Positions 45,440 through 57,275 of a stretch of 64,000 nucleotides of DNA are shown piece by piece. The position numbers and the translations under genes are program-made. Numbering within the stretch: position 1 is the stretch's first letter; each line of letters starts with the position of its first letter. The notes under the pieces were generated by a model. It made no database searches. It was given only the letters and a program-made list of their open reading frames with translations, and was not told the DNA's origin. The stretch covers positions 6,200,001-6,264,000 of the forward strand of contig NW_020621936.1 in assembly GCF_003573695.1 (NCBI RefSeq). The letters run 5' to 3'. This stretch comes from Papaver somniferum. Lineage: Eukaryota; Streptophyta; Magnoliopsida; Ranunculales; Papaveraceae.

Positions 45440-48044
45440 TTCTTTTCTCACACATTTTTTTTGTTTGGCAGCTCCCGTCCGTGACTCCCACCGCCGCTCC
45501 CGCTGACGCTGACGACGTTGCTGCTGCCAGAGTTGCTGCCGTCGCCGGACTTTGCCGCTGCCACCACACACGTACAAGGTAGGTACTTCGTCTGTTCTCC
45601 CTTGTTCTCACATGTTTTTTTTTTTTGAGAGGTAAAACCCTAGTTCTTAGGTAAACCTCTTCCATTCTTGATAAAAACATCTCATCGTAGACGAAACTTC
45701 TTCATATGATTAATTTTTGATGAAATTGATAGCAAAACCGCCGATATTGCTAGGATTGTTTAGTAAAACAAGCCGTGAATCCATGAATATGTTGTTTTTG
45801 ATTTTTTTTTTTTCCATTGTTGCATGCAAAACCTAGCTTTTAGGTTATAGCTTGAAAAACCCTTGGCTTGAATTTCATAGACACGACTCCCATGAATAAA
45901 GAAAACCGTGTTGTAATACGTGCAAATGAATGCGGGACCCACCATATATGCTCGGTTGAACGTGAGTCCCACTATGTACGCCTGATTGAACATCGACTCT
46001 ATACCAGCTTCGTGACCTTGACCGGTCTTTCCTGCTGACATGGCCCAGTGACTTGTGGCCTTGATCAGTTCTGACCAATACCGACTTGCGTGGCCCAATA
46101 CCAGACTTGTGACCTTGATGACCAATACCGGCTTGACGTGACCCAACACCAGACTTGTCATGATACCAGTTTTGTTTGCATGACCCAATACCTGTTTGAC
46201 TATATGATATCAGTCTTGTTTGGGGATATTAACCCTGTAATCTCGACCGGCTTCGTGGACTTACCAACACCGGCCTCGTTTGCTGATGTGGCTCAATACC
46301 AGCCTTTTTTGGACCCAATACCAACCTTGCTTGTATGATTGTCCCATCCTTGTGTACTCCAACGTGAATGTTTGTTCTGTCGTGTGTGACTACACATCCC
46401 ATGCGTTTTCATGCAAGTACTGACTCCCCTGCCTTTTATTGTAGAATGAACAAAAGGGCTCCTGTTAAGATGTCTTCTGGGGATAATGCTGATGCCAAGT
46501 CAGGGAGTGTTTACAACTTCAAAGATATGCCAAACATAGATGATGAGTTTTTCACCATGCCTTTTCCGAACATTAGAAAGCATCCTTCTCACAAGATAGT
46601 CCTGCTCTTTGGTTCAGAAAATATGGAAGCTGATCCATCCTCTTCTTCAGCACTTGTGATGAGATTCTGTCTTCGAAGAAATGAGTATCCACCTTCACCT
46701 ATTGACTTCAAGATTTGTCATACCCCGCTGGGTCTTTATGAAGGATGGATAAGATGCATGCTGAATAATAAGAGTATTAAGGCTAATTTGATCAAAGAGC
46801 AAATCCTTGATGCGGTCATGGCATCCGCCACTCTTCAAGTTAAGAAAGATGTTGCAGGCTTGATCACTCTCATTTCTCGGTGGCGTCTCTCTACTCATAC
46901 ATCCATATGTAGATGGGGAGAGATGACCATTACTCTGGAAAATGTAGCTGCATTGATGAACCTGCCTGTCGCTGGAAGCTTCTTCTATAAACTTTATGAT
47001 ACAGAACGTCGTGATTATAATGCTATACTTAGAAAGGTGGGAGAATTCGATGATCTGGAGAAGAAGAAGAAAGACATGAAATGCTTTTACACTTGGTGGG
47101 TGTTGGAGTGGACTCCTGCAGACCCGAAACCCGGCCAGGAGTTGGAAGACGAGCTCAGCGTGATTGCATTCCTGTCTTTGTGGTTATCCAGAGACATATT
47201 CGACGATGGTTCTGGAAGAAAGACCATAAGAGGCGACCTTGTTATGTTTGCTATAAGGCTGGCAAAAGGTGAGGTCCTTCCCTTAGGTGCCTTGTTTCTT
47301 GGATCACTGTATTCTCATCTGGATGCCTTAGTCACGGACATGAATGCTTCCAATGGGTATAAGAAGGTGGAGTCTCATATCCATATTACTTTCCTTCAGG
47401 CATTTTTATGGGAACATTTCAAAAGCTATGCTCTTGTTCCCGCAACTTCACTCAACAGTTTGTATGGTGGTTCGAGAATACTCCGTTGGCAGACGAGACA
47501 TCCTAAAACCGGTGTGAAGCTCGTGGATATCTTCGACAATGTGTCCTTCATAGATTTTCGTCCATGGGGTCCGATCCACCCTTCCATTGTTCAGCCAAAG
47601 ACTTTTTCTACTGCTACTGATGTCGTGTTGCGTACTGATGCTAAAACCGCAAGTCTAGGAGAACTCATTTACTTGCGAAGCTGCACTTTGGGATATGTCT
47701 CGTCTTTATTTGACGAAGAATTTACTGTGACTCCGTACAATATTGACAGGGCTGCTCAGCAAATGGGATTTGACCAGGGTGTTCCATTTCTTCGTCCGTT
47801 GAAGGCTCCAAAAGAACTTTTCCCGGACATTCTTAATGCTGACACATTTTCGTCAGTGCAGAGCCTTCCTTTCCTTCCTATCGGAAGAAATACGACGGTA
47901 ACTAGAAGGTATAAGGAATTTTGGAGGGAGCAATTGTTAATCTTTCAGAAATTCTCGGAGGAGGTTGTGACAGATTCCCGCGGTGAACCATCTTCTGACG
48001 TTTTGAAAGAGCATTTTCGGTTAAAACCACTCGCAGGTAAATGA
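45440..48044 (+). CDS. Antisense PMD gene in Gypsy element X, main exon
   Basis: Exon 1 (about 45440-45578) is mainly leader and ends ACAAG|GTAGGTAC. The intron runs to TTTTATTGTAG at 46444, and the ATG is at 46446 (KRAPVKMSSGDN follows). About 530 codons are open to 48044. PMD features: HTSICRWGEMTITLENVAA, ALMNLPVAGSFFYKL, DELSVIAFLSLWLSRDIF, TFLQAFLWEHFKSYALVP, SRILRWQ and FIDFRPWG. PMD proteins (MAIN/MAIL1 relatives) act in nuclear silencing; the clade found in Gypsy elements is known. The ORF is uninterrupted and lies between a PPT/LTR on one side and gag remains on the other, in antisense to its element. The upstream frame extension to 46368 is intron and should be ignored. Confidence 0.8.
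45579..46444 (+). other. 5' UTR intron of antisense PMD gene X
   Basis: GT donor at 45579-45580 and AG acceptor at 46443-46444 after a T-rich tract. It contains degenerate 25-30-bp repeats of GACCAATACC/CAGACTTGT type from 46040 to 46335. The donor context ACAAG|GTAGGTAC is nearly identical in copy Z (63026). Confidence 0.6.
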
Positions 48045-48201
48045 ACCAGATCTGACGACTGCAGTCCCCAAGCAGGAGTGAGGTCTAAGAAGCAGGCATG
48101 TGGTTAGGTGATCCTCAATTCCTCCAATATGCAGGTATTTAAATTTATTTCTGTTTGATCCCTTGGTTTCGTTTTTCCTGAGAAACTTTCACTAAAGGTA
48201 A

Positions 48202-49152
48202 TCCTTTGTTGGCGATCATGGAATCTCGAAAGAAAATGCTTTTGCAAGGCTGGCTTGTAGTCATAACGAGAGGTCTGGCGATACTGGTCTTCATGAGAAG
48301 TCTGGCGATGCTGGTCTTCATGAGAAGTCTGGCGATGCTTTTAAGGAGAGGTCTGGTGATACTGATCCTCTTCAAGATAATGATAAAGATGGTGCAAGCT
48401 CGACTGAACGGAGTTCCTCCCCAAGTGGTAACCTTAATGAGCTTGTATACGAGGTCGTGACGGAAATCAACATTCAGAATAAAGTGGACATCCGGAGGAA
48501 TGCAGGAGAGGCAACATCTACTAATGCTAAGGCGGCTCCCCTTAAAGATCTTCCTGAGAAGGTTCCCATTGATAAGGCAGTCATGGTGACTTCTTCTGAA
48601 AGGCCTCTTGCAGCTGAGAAGGTTCCTGATAAAGTATTGGCAAGGCAACCTATCGTTCCTGGTGCTATCTTTGATCGTCCTTTCGATACCCCTCATGCAG
48701 GTCATGTGTTGGTTGGGGGATTCAGTGTGTCGTCTCATTTCGAGGAGTTATACATGATGATATGGAAGAAGCATGGCCACATTTCTACCACCACGAAGCT
48801 CAAAAGTCGCCTTGCATTGGTCAACCACGTCCAAGAAGCTTTATTCTCCATTCACGGGATGAGTGTCACGACCGGTTGCAGTGTTTCTGAGGAGATGATT
48901 GAAGACTGGAAGTGCCACCGAGACGTTTTTGTGCAGTATGATTTCAACGCTCCATGGTTCTTCAAGGGGTTTTCTGAAATCCAGGAGCTTCAGAAACTGC
49001 AAGATGAAGTTCCTTCTGCAGACTGTATTGCTCGCCAGGAAGAAGAGGTTGAAAAGTTGTCTAAGGAGTTGAAGATGAAACAGGCCGCGCTCCAACGGAT
49101 GAAAGCCGCTCTTGCCCAGAAGGACGAGATGCTGCTGAAGGACTTTCCTTGA
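48202..49152 (+). CDS. Antisense PMD gene X, C-terminal exon
   Basis: The open frame contains four tandem SGD(T/A)GLHEK-like repeats (48260-48370), an acidic/Ser-rich stretch, then GHVLVGGFSVS and IWKKHGHISTTTKLKS, and ends in a coiled coil (EEEVEKLSKELKMKQ). It follows the main exon after about 150 bases. A donor at 48035 (GCAG|GTAAAT) is plausible, but the acceptor is unclear, so the junction is uncertain. The IWKK(H/Y)GHI(S/A)TT block recurs in copy Y at 54900, tying the two antisense genes together. Confidence 0.65.
   Translation, partial: SFVGDHGISKENAFARLACSHNERSGDTGLHEKSGDAGLHEKSGDAFKERSGDTDPLQDNDKDGASSTERSSSPSGNLNELVYEVVTEINIQNKVDIRRNAGEATSTNAKAAPLKDLPEKVPIDKAVMVTSSERPLAAEKVPDKVLARQPIVPGAIFDRPFDTPHAGHVLVGGFSVSSHFEELYMMIWKKHGHISTTTKLKSRLALVNHVQEALFSIHGMSVTTGCSVSEEMIEDWKCHRDVFVQYDFNAPWFFKGFSEIQELQKLQDEVPSADCIARQEEEVEKLSKELKMKQAALQRMKAALAQKDEMLLKDFP
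48260..48375 (+). repeat. Coding minisatellite in PMD gene X
   Basis: Three to four 30-base units with GAGAAGTCTGGCGATG encode SGDAGLHEK-like repeats. Confidence 0.75.
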
Positions 49153-49569
49153 AGGATTCGTGCCGCCTACTTGTGCTCTTTATTTAGATGCGTTTTGAGT
49201 GATTGTGAGGATTTCTTTTCACAATTTAATTTTAGGTTTTGAACTAATAGGTGGTTGAATTTTGAATTGGTTTTTGAGATAGTTTTGTGAACAATTGATT
49301 TTCTGAAATAGATTATTCTAAATAGAATTTGCATCTTGGTTACGAATGATTATACATGTCACACGAAATTGTAAACATCGTGTGAAAAGGAAACAAACAT
49401 GATGTTTGATCATCGAATATCTTTCTCTGTGTGTGGGATGTCAAGTCCCCAGTAAATTCTAAAACTATCTTTGTCGTAAAATTGTTTGATAGAACTTACT
49501 TGCTCTTTGGAGCCTCATTTGCACGAAACTGAATCTTCCCGAGCAACCTCTCTAAGGAAATCGTCCGCA
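49153..49569. other. 3' flank of PMD gene X, no gene
   Basis: AT-rich, probably the 3' UTR of the antisense gene and the start of gag-side sequence. Nothing coding seen. Confidence 0.5.
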
Positions 49570-49790
49570 CTAATTTTCAGAGAGGGAAAGCCACTCTCCT
49601 GAATTAAGCTTCTTCTGAACAATGAGCTTCAAGGCGTTGCATTCACTGGTAGGGTGGTGAAGGAACCGGTGATAATGACAATATCTCGGATCCATTATTT
49701 CTTGATCGGTCGGTGGACGCCATACAGGAGGCAGCTCCACCTCTCCGTTGCACAATTGATTAAAAATTTGTGTGAACTTTTACACTTTTC
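49570..49790 (-). pseudogene. Gypsy gag C-terminus on the minus strand
   Basis: The minus frame reads FTQIFNQLCNGEVELPP, then CHYHRFLHHPTSEC and a helix ending SLSEN-stop. The Cys-His knuckle context PRYC-x-YHR-x-x-x-HPT is typical of Tat/Athila Gag. It belongs with the minus-strand element X, but protease, RT and integrase are missing between it and the antisense gene. Plus-strand reading through this stretch (the first 40 or so residues of the 49654 frame) is antisense noise. Confidence 0.7.
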
Positions 49791-49799
49791 ACGGGAACA

Positions 49800-50817
49800 G
49801 CGTACTGACACGTTTGCCGCACTCAACCAAATATCATCTGATGTACAAATAACTTTACCAACCCCAGCAGTTAAAGAAGTATCCCTGATATCTGAACATT
49901 CAATCGACAACATCACTTTTGGAGAGGAAGATCACATCGCAGACGAAGGGCACAATCGCGCGTTGTATGTGATTGGCTTCATCAAAGGCACCGAATTTAG
50001 AAGGGCTCTTGTCGACACCGGTGCTTCCAGCAATATTGTCACTATGAAGACTCTTAGAATGGCCAGATTCCCACGAGGTAAAATCATTCGTCATCCCATC
50101 CTAATGACAGGATTTGAAGGATGCCAAAGCCACACATATGGATACGCGTACATAGATTTGAGGGTAGGACCAATTCAATCAAAGGTGAAATTCCACGTGA
50201 TCAAGCAAGATCCTGACTACCACCTGATACTTAGGAGACCTTGGCTCCATGAGAAAAAGGTGGTTCCATCAACCTACCATCAATGCATGAAGGCCTTACT
50301 CAATAACAAGATCGTCCGCATAGCTGCTTCATCATCTCCTTATGCTCTGTCTTACGATGCTGAATTCATCGAATCCCAGAGCGCCCCTGAACCTCTTAAG
50401 AAAATCTATACCACTCCACTTCCAAGTTGGAAAGCTATTGAGGCATCCGAATCATCACCATCTTCGGAAGCGGAACCAGACGAATCGTCTGCTACATCGC
50501 TCAAACGCCGAAAAGATGAAACTACGATCTCAGGATCCAATTTTATGACCACTCATGACGCAAAAGGAAGGGTCATTTACCGGCGACGCAAAGATTATCA
50601 ATTAATAAGAGAGATTGATCGAGAGTCTCCCCGCACTGGTGGATCGTGTCAGAATGAACAACTACCCGAGGATGAAGTTCAGGAAGCTCCACAACAGTTG
50701 CAAGATGCACGAATTCTACCACTGATGATCTTGAGACGGTTAACATCGGCACAGAGGAAGATCCAAGACCGATCTTGGTCAGTTCTGCGCTATCACCGGA
50801 AGCGTGCAGGTCTGTGA
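49800..50817 (+). pseudogene. Gypsy (Tat-type) protease of element Y
   Basis: The aspartic protease has RRALVDTGASSNIV (catalytic Asp codon at 50014), GFEGCQSHTYG and HLILRRPWLHEKK, followed by STYHQCMKAL, all Tat-lineage hallmarks. A Ser/Glu-rich linker follows toward RT. The domain is open, but the frame shifts at about 50805 into RT. The true polyprotein start is missing because the inverted gag fragment abuts it. Confidence 0.8.
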
Positions 50818-52154
50818 GCTACTGAAGGAGTATCGGGATATATTTGCTTGGACGTATGAAGAAATGCCTGGCCTGGATGAAAACTGGTCACTCACCGTCT
50901 ACATATCATTCCCGGCTCCAAGGCTGTCAAACAACCACCCAGGCAGTTCAGGCATGAGGTCGAGGACAAATCAAGGCCGAAATTCAAAAATTGCTGGTAG
51001 CAGGATTTATCAAGCCTATTCACATCCAACCTGGCTGGCTAATGTCGTCCCAGTTAAGAAAAAAATGGCCAAATCAGATGTTGTGTAGATTTCAGAAACC
51101 TAAATAAATGCTGCCCGAAGGATGACTTTCCTTTACCCAACATTGATATGCTCGTTGATGCGACCAGCGGCCACGGTATGTTCTCATTCATGGATGGTTA
51201 CAGTGGGTACAACCAAATCAAAATGTTCGAAACATGATGCCGCCAAGACCGCGTTTCGCACTCCCATTGGGAATTTTCATTACACTGTGATGCCCTTTGG
51301 GTTGAAGAATGCTGGCGCCACCTACCAACGAGCCATGACAAATATTTCATGATATGATGCACAAGCAAGTAGAAGATTATGTTGACGATGTCGTGGTGAA
51401 ATCGAAAGCTCGAACATCCCATCTAGAAGTTCTGAGACAAGTCTTTGAAAGATGCAGAGAATACAAGTTGAAGATGAATCCTCTAAAATGCGCTTTTGGA
51501 GTTTCTTCTGGAAAGTTTCTGGGATTCTTGGTCACTGCCGAAGGGATCAAAGTCGATCCGGACAAAGCGAAATCCATCTCCACCATGCCTCCTCCACGCA
51601 CTGTGAAGGAACTGCAGAGCTTCATGGGTAAGGTGAATTACATCAGACACTTCATACCAGGATTGGCTCAACTTATTGCTTCGTTCACCCCTCTGCTGAA
51701 GAAGGGAGCGAGTTTCACGTGGACGGATGTTCAGCAGGAAGCATTTCAGAAAATACAACATATACTTTTATCACCTGCAGCCATGAGGTCTCCAGTGCAG
51801 GGTCGACCGTTGATATTATACACAACCTCCAGTGATGTTGCTATTGGAGCACTACTGGCTCAAGAAGACGAAGAAGGCGTCGAGCATCCAATTTACTATT
51901 TCAGCCGAACCATGAAGGATGCTCAACTCAGATACCCGAAAGATGAAATAGCATGCCTGGCGTTAGCTCATGCAATGCAAAGATTCAGGCATTATTTACT
52001 ATCCAACAGATTTGTGCTTGTATCCAAAGTTGATCCCATAAAGTTTTTACTCTCAAAGCCCGCTCTGATAGGAAGACCTGGAAAGTGGCTGCTTCAGATA
52101 TCGGAATTCGACATAGTATGTGTTTCCCCCAAAGCAATCAAAGGTCAAGAGTAG
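50804..52154 (+). pseudogene. Reverse transcriptase of Gypsy element Y
   Basis: Copies element RNA into DNA. Visible blocks: IFAWTYEEMPGLD, HPTWLANVVPVKKK, then after frame changes [14 protein letters not shown] and [20 protein letters not shown]. The catalytic YVDD is at 51378-51389, followed by KFLGFLVTAEGI and the connection domain. Frames break near 51088, 51200 and 51353, so the enzyme is not translatable as it stands. The [10 protein letters not shown] and [13 protein letters not shown] signatures place it in the Tat branch. Confidence 0.85.
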
Positions 52155-52922
52155 AAGATTTACTAGCAGAGTTCCCAGAAGAAGATTCCGCGACATTACC
52201 AGATGACGTACCAGGAGAACTCCCAGGAATCTCAGTCGTTAAAGAAGAAACATGGTTGTTGTACATTGATGGATCCGCCACTCCTAGTAATGATACTGGA
52301 GGAGCGGGCATAGTCTTGGTCTCACCATTAGGAGAGGTATTCTCACACTCATTCAAGCTGGATTTCCACTGTACAAATAATTCAAACAGAGTATGAGGCC
52401 TTATTGCTAGGATTATCCTTAGCTAAAAAAGCAGGAGCAATGCATCTGGAGATCAGAGGAGATTCAAAACTACTAGTCAATCAAATGAATGGGGTGTACT
52501 CTCTCAAAGAGATAACACTTTCTCCATTCAGGGCTGAAACACAGCGACTCCTGACTCATTTCACCGATGCGACCATCACCCATACTGGCCGAACCAATAA
52601 TAGGCATGATGATTTCTTAGCAACTCTTGCCTCCAAGTTGCAATTAGAAGGATCAGAGAAATCCATCATAGTGCAAAGACGAGCTGTGTCATCCACGTGG
52701 CTTAATCAAACTGAAGAAGCTCAAGCAAATGACTGGAGAGCACCTATCATTCATGAACTGAGCATCTCCATTACAGAAGGGAAGATCATCCTTAAAGAAC
52801 TGAAGAACTTCTTCTTGCTTCATGGAGCCTTATACCATCGTAACCCGGATGCCTCTCTATCACGATGCCTGGGTGATGAAGAAGTGAAAGAAAAACTCGA
52901 AAGTGTGCATCAAGAAGTGTGA
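52085..52922 (+). pseudogene. RNase H of Gypsy element Y
   Basis: LYIDGSATPSNDTGGAG holds the first catalytic Asp. The Glu region (TEYEALLLGL) spans a frame change at about 52390. GDSKLLVNQMNG and RHDDFLATLA hold the other acidic residues. The domain removes the RNA template. It overlaps the RT frame end and continues to a linker ending at 52922. Confidence 0.8.
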
Positions 52923-53218
52923 GGACAGACGCTGGTGATAACACTTTATAGAAGACTCCAGAGACTCGGGTACTATTGGCCTTCCATGGAAGCACAGTCG
53001 AGGACTTTGCAGGGAGCTTATCCTAATTGTCAGACACCTCCTCATCATTTGGAGGTGCTAACACTCCTTCACACCGAGGACTGGAGGAAGCCTTACATCG
53101 AATATCTTCGAGACAACAAATCGCCACCAGAAAAGAAAGATGCAATCAAGCTCATACAGAGAGCTAAGAGATTTGTTTTTTTGACGGAATCTTATACCGC
53201 AAAAGCTTTGGAGGAGAC

Positions 53219-54300
53219 TTGTTGAGATGCCTAGCCGAAGATGAAATCCTGACAGTCTTGAAAGAAACTCATGAAGGAGAACATCAGGGGAAAAAGAAGT
53301 TGTTTCTCCAAATCCACGAGAAATACTACTGGCCGACTATAGAAGATGATGCAACCGCATATGTTCAGAAGTGCCATAAATGCCAGATTCACGGTAATCT
53401 CATTCATACCCCTTGTCTTCCATTACACTCTGTGAATAGTCCATGGACTTTCTATAACTGGGGACTTGATATCATTGGGAAGATCAATCCAGCATTCTCA
53501 AAGCAGCATGAATACATCATCACGGCTACTGAGTATTTCACTAAGTGGGTCGAAGCAATCCCGCTCAGAGGTACCACAGGAGTAACTATTGCAGCCTTCA
53601 TTAAGGAGCATATTATATGTAGATTCGGCGTCCCTAAACATATCATCACAGATAATGGGACTCCTTTCGCCAATCAAGATGTCGAGAAATTACTCAAGGA
53701 GTACGGGATTAAACAGATCTTCTCCACACCATACTACCCCCAAGGAAACGGCCAAGCGGAGAGTACCAACAAAACTTTGATCCGGATTATCAGTCGAACA
53801 ATTCATGACAATCACGATCGTGGCATGAGAAACTTTCCATGGCTTTGTGGGCTTACAGAACGGCACCAAGGAGCTCAATTGCGACGTCACCGTATTCGCT
53901 CTTCTATGGGGCTGATGCTATACTCCCAGCCGAGATAAAAATTCCTTTAGCAAGGATTGCAGCGGCTAGCGGAATACAATGGGATGAAGCTGAAGTGTCC
54001 AAGTCAATAGTTGCTGAACTAGACATGCTTGAATCAAGGAGAGCTAAAGTAGAAAAGTACGTGGAGGCTTATAAACAGAGGGTATCCAGGGCTTAAAACA
54101 AAATGGTAAAACCCCGAACTTTTCAAGTAGGAGATTTGGTATTAAAGACAGCAAAGCACATTCAACAAGACATGTCTGCTCCCAAATTCTCTCCGAAATG
54201 GGAAGGACCGTATGTTATCATCAAAGAGGTGTCTAGTGGATACTACAAAATTTTAGCACTCAGTGGAGGAAAGGAAGGAAATATTATCAACGACAAATAG
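53219..54300 (+). pseudogene. Integrase of Gypsy element Y
   Basis: The zinc-binding HHCC domain (THEGEHQG ... CHKCQIHG) is followed by the catalytic core: WGLDIIGKI (Asp), FIKEHIICRFGVP, ITDNGTPFANQ (Asp) and GNGQAESTNKTL (Glu). FTKWVEAIPLRG is Tat-typical. The frame changes at about 53840, then reaches the C-terminal part ending FSPKWEGPYVIIKEV by 54300. No chromodomain is present, as expected for Tat. A spacer-like linker lies at 52935-53218. Confidence 0.85.
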
Positions 54301-54533
54301 CTCAAAGCCTATTACGCTTGATCAACAGCAGATAATTAACCTTTATTTCAAATACATCTCAAATGTAATTTATTTCCTTCAAAGAGCATGCAAGATGCTC
54401 ATTCGTTCATCAAATATTCATCAATTGAACAAAACTCCTCATGCTATCAGATTATTCTACCTTGTCAGAAACCTACATTACAACTCTCCTGAATATTCAC
54501 TCAGAGCAAACCATCCAGCAATGGATAATCCCT
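54301..54533. other. Spacer between pol and antisense gene Y
   Basis: No gene seen. This is the junction where plus-strand pol and the minus-strand antisense gene converge. Confidence 0.5.
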
Positions 54534-55992
54534 CTAGGAAACCCTATTGAGTTTCTTATGGAAGATCCTAGTCTTTGTGTTCATATCCTCAACCTCCTTC
54601 TCAACCCTCGCTGAATCCAAAGCCAGTACCTTTTCCTCCTCCAGTAAAGCAGTGGTCATGGAAATCGCATCAGCAGCCTTCGCCGCCTTATGGATCTTAA
54701 TTATCTCAAGACGACGGCGAAGCCAGCTCACGTTGAATCGCAATATCTCACAATTGGAAATCATCTCCTCCCACTTATGCAGTTTATGATTCTTGACGTC
54801 TCGTAGGTGCATTTGGTTCATTTATTCAATGATCGGTAGCAACCCTGCAACTATAGTCAAGAGAGTGGGTAGGAAACCTTTCCACACTTCCGTAGTAGCA
54901 ATATGCCCATACTTTTTCCAGATCTTGGTATACAGAGGTGCATGGCACTTGGGAATGACAAATCCACCAACCATCTCATTGTCTGGGAAAGTGTTAACCA
55001 ATGGAGCTTCAAACGAGAGCCCAGTTGTCGGGTATTCACAGGCGTGAACACTGTCTTCTGTCTCCATGGATTCTGCAGAATCTTCACATGCTTGATTTCC
55101 ACTGTCTTCAACCTCGACCACAGTCACGGACTTTCCACTCCTTCTCCTTCTAGTATCAACAATGACACGAACATCCGCCTGTAATGAACGGAGAAGTGTT
55201 TAATTTCGCCTGAATTAGACATGGTAAAATTTCAAGAATTATAAGATTGCTTACAGATGATCCAGTCTCAGCAGGAGCCGACCTATATCGGGCAGGAGTT
55301 CTAGCAGTCCGCTTGGGCCTTGAATTGTGAGAAGAAAGATTCTTCTGGTTATCCTGCAACAAATCATCTTCTACGATCAGTAACCTCAACTGAACGGGAT
55401 GAAAAAGATTTGCAACTTACCAAGATGGGCGGTTCTACTCCATGTTTCGACTGAAGTCCGTTTTGAGAAGAAATATTATCATCAGATATGATATGAGAGG
55501 TATGATGATCGAAATTTCTTCTGTGATGAAACTAACTTAGAAATGGAGGAAATATTGGCGCAAGTGATAAACCCTAAATCTACAAAGATATATACAAGAT
55601 ATGGCAGGCACTTATCTCCGATTCACTTACGAGTTTTACTGAAACCCTAAGTCTTGAACAAGGTCAAACTGGAGATGCGGAAGTAAAATAGTGCACTGGG
55701 GACTGACCAAGGTTAATTGTGATCGGCAAGTCACACGGCCCCATGTACTATACACTTATGTTTGGATATTTTCATAAGATGAAGAACCACAAGGGTTAAG
55801 GGAGATTACAATGAGTTCGGCATGAAGAGTGGCTCGGTTTGCTTAATTCAATCAAGAAGAACTTGCATTAATAAAATCTCTCGTTCAAAAGGAAGACCTA
55901 AATACTTCAATAAAGTTGTTCGAATGAAGACATCTACTACGAAGATTGAGAGTATTCAAATACTAAAAAGAAAAAAGAGATCGAAAGTAAAG

Positions 55993-56199
55993 CTACTCGT
56001 CAGATCCATCTGAGTTGTCAGATTCGTCATCACTGTCTTTCTCAGAGTTTTCATCACTATCCTTCTCGGAATCCTCTTCTTCGGAATCACTGTCATGACT
56101 ATTGGTGACGTCTGGATGAGCATAAAAATCATCATCTGAATCTGAATCTTCTTCCGCTTCAGCTGCAATGTTCATGGGACTTTCGAATTCTTGGCACAC
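55993..56199 (-). pseudogene. Acidic exon of antisense gene Y
   Basis: About 68 codons, more than half Asp, Glu or Ser. Comparable acidic segments occur in the antisense gene of element B (14425-14607) and in the first exon of the PMD pseudogene (about 38830-38900). Confidence 0.6.
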
Positions 56200-56965
56200 T
56201 GATCAGGCAAACCCCAGGCGGTTTCTTCTTCAAGCATCAGCATCAGAATCAGAGGGTACCCCGTCCAAGAATTGGCGTTTTTCCTCAACTCTCTGTATTT
56301 TGCGCCGGATTCGATCCTTTGTGCACGAGCATCTTTCTCATCGTCTTCGGCTTTTCTTTTCATGAGTTCGGCGAAAGTAACTCTCTCATTCGAGGGTACG
56401 CTGGGCTTTGCTCCCTCATCGCGAATTACCTTGGCTCTCGCTTAGCTATGGGAGCTTTGGGATCTTGTCAGAACCGGAGGAATAACTATGACCGCTGGAA
56501 GCCGGCATTTTCTGAAACCAGGAGCATGGAGTTATCGACATGCAGATAAATTCATCCACAAAATGGTAATTCTTGAATCTTACCTCTTTCAATTTCACTA
56601 ACAATAGTGGTTGCAATACAAGAGTTAACACACGAAATCAATTCGTTCCTTGAAACCTGCAATAACGAACAACACTTCATTAGTTCATGGAAAATGATTT
56701 TCTCATAAAATCATGTACATAATTTTCATAATGTTAATATTCGCACAACTGAACTATGATATTTACAATAAGACATGACTTCATCACAAATAAGTTGTAT
56801 AGTTTAAAGGTTACTCAAAACCCATGTCTTGATTTTACAAAACAATAACTAACGCAATTTGTTCATATAAATTTTCAGAATTTATCTAATAAGAACAAGT
56901 CCATGTGAATAAGATACGTCATCATGTTTTACGTGAAATATGTCACGGATACATATATAAAAAAA

Positions 56966-57275
56966 TCTATTTTCCTTCGTATTAGTGTTTTATTAAAAAC
57001 GAAGGTTTATGCTATTTTGTGGAAGCTCACACCTCTTGTGATAAAATACTAGTTCACATGAAAGCTCATAAACAAAGTTTTATCACTGGATATAAATTTA
57101 CATACATAAAATTACATGTATCTATTTTCCTCGAATGAGCATAATTTTCTAAAACGAGGTTTATTTCGGTTTTGTGAAAGCTCACATCTATTAAGGTAAA
57201 ATCTTGGTTCACATGAAAGCTCATACACTAAGTTTTATCACTGGACCTAAGTTCACATACATATAAAAAATTCCT
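56966..57275. repeat. 155-bp tandem duplication in the intron of gene Y
   Basis: Units start at 56966 and 57121 with TCTATTTTCCT and share 'ttcacatgaaagctcata' and 'gttttatcactgga'. Confidence 0.8.

Noticed and set aside
45292..45582. Plus-strand open frame rich in Ala/Val in front of PMD gene X
   Set aside because: It lies across the TATA box and leader exon and has no start context; the Ala-rich part comes from GC-rich leader sequence (GCTGCC repeats).
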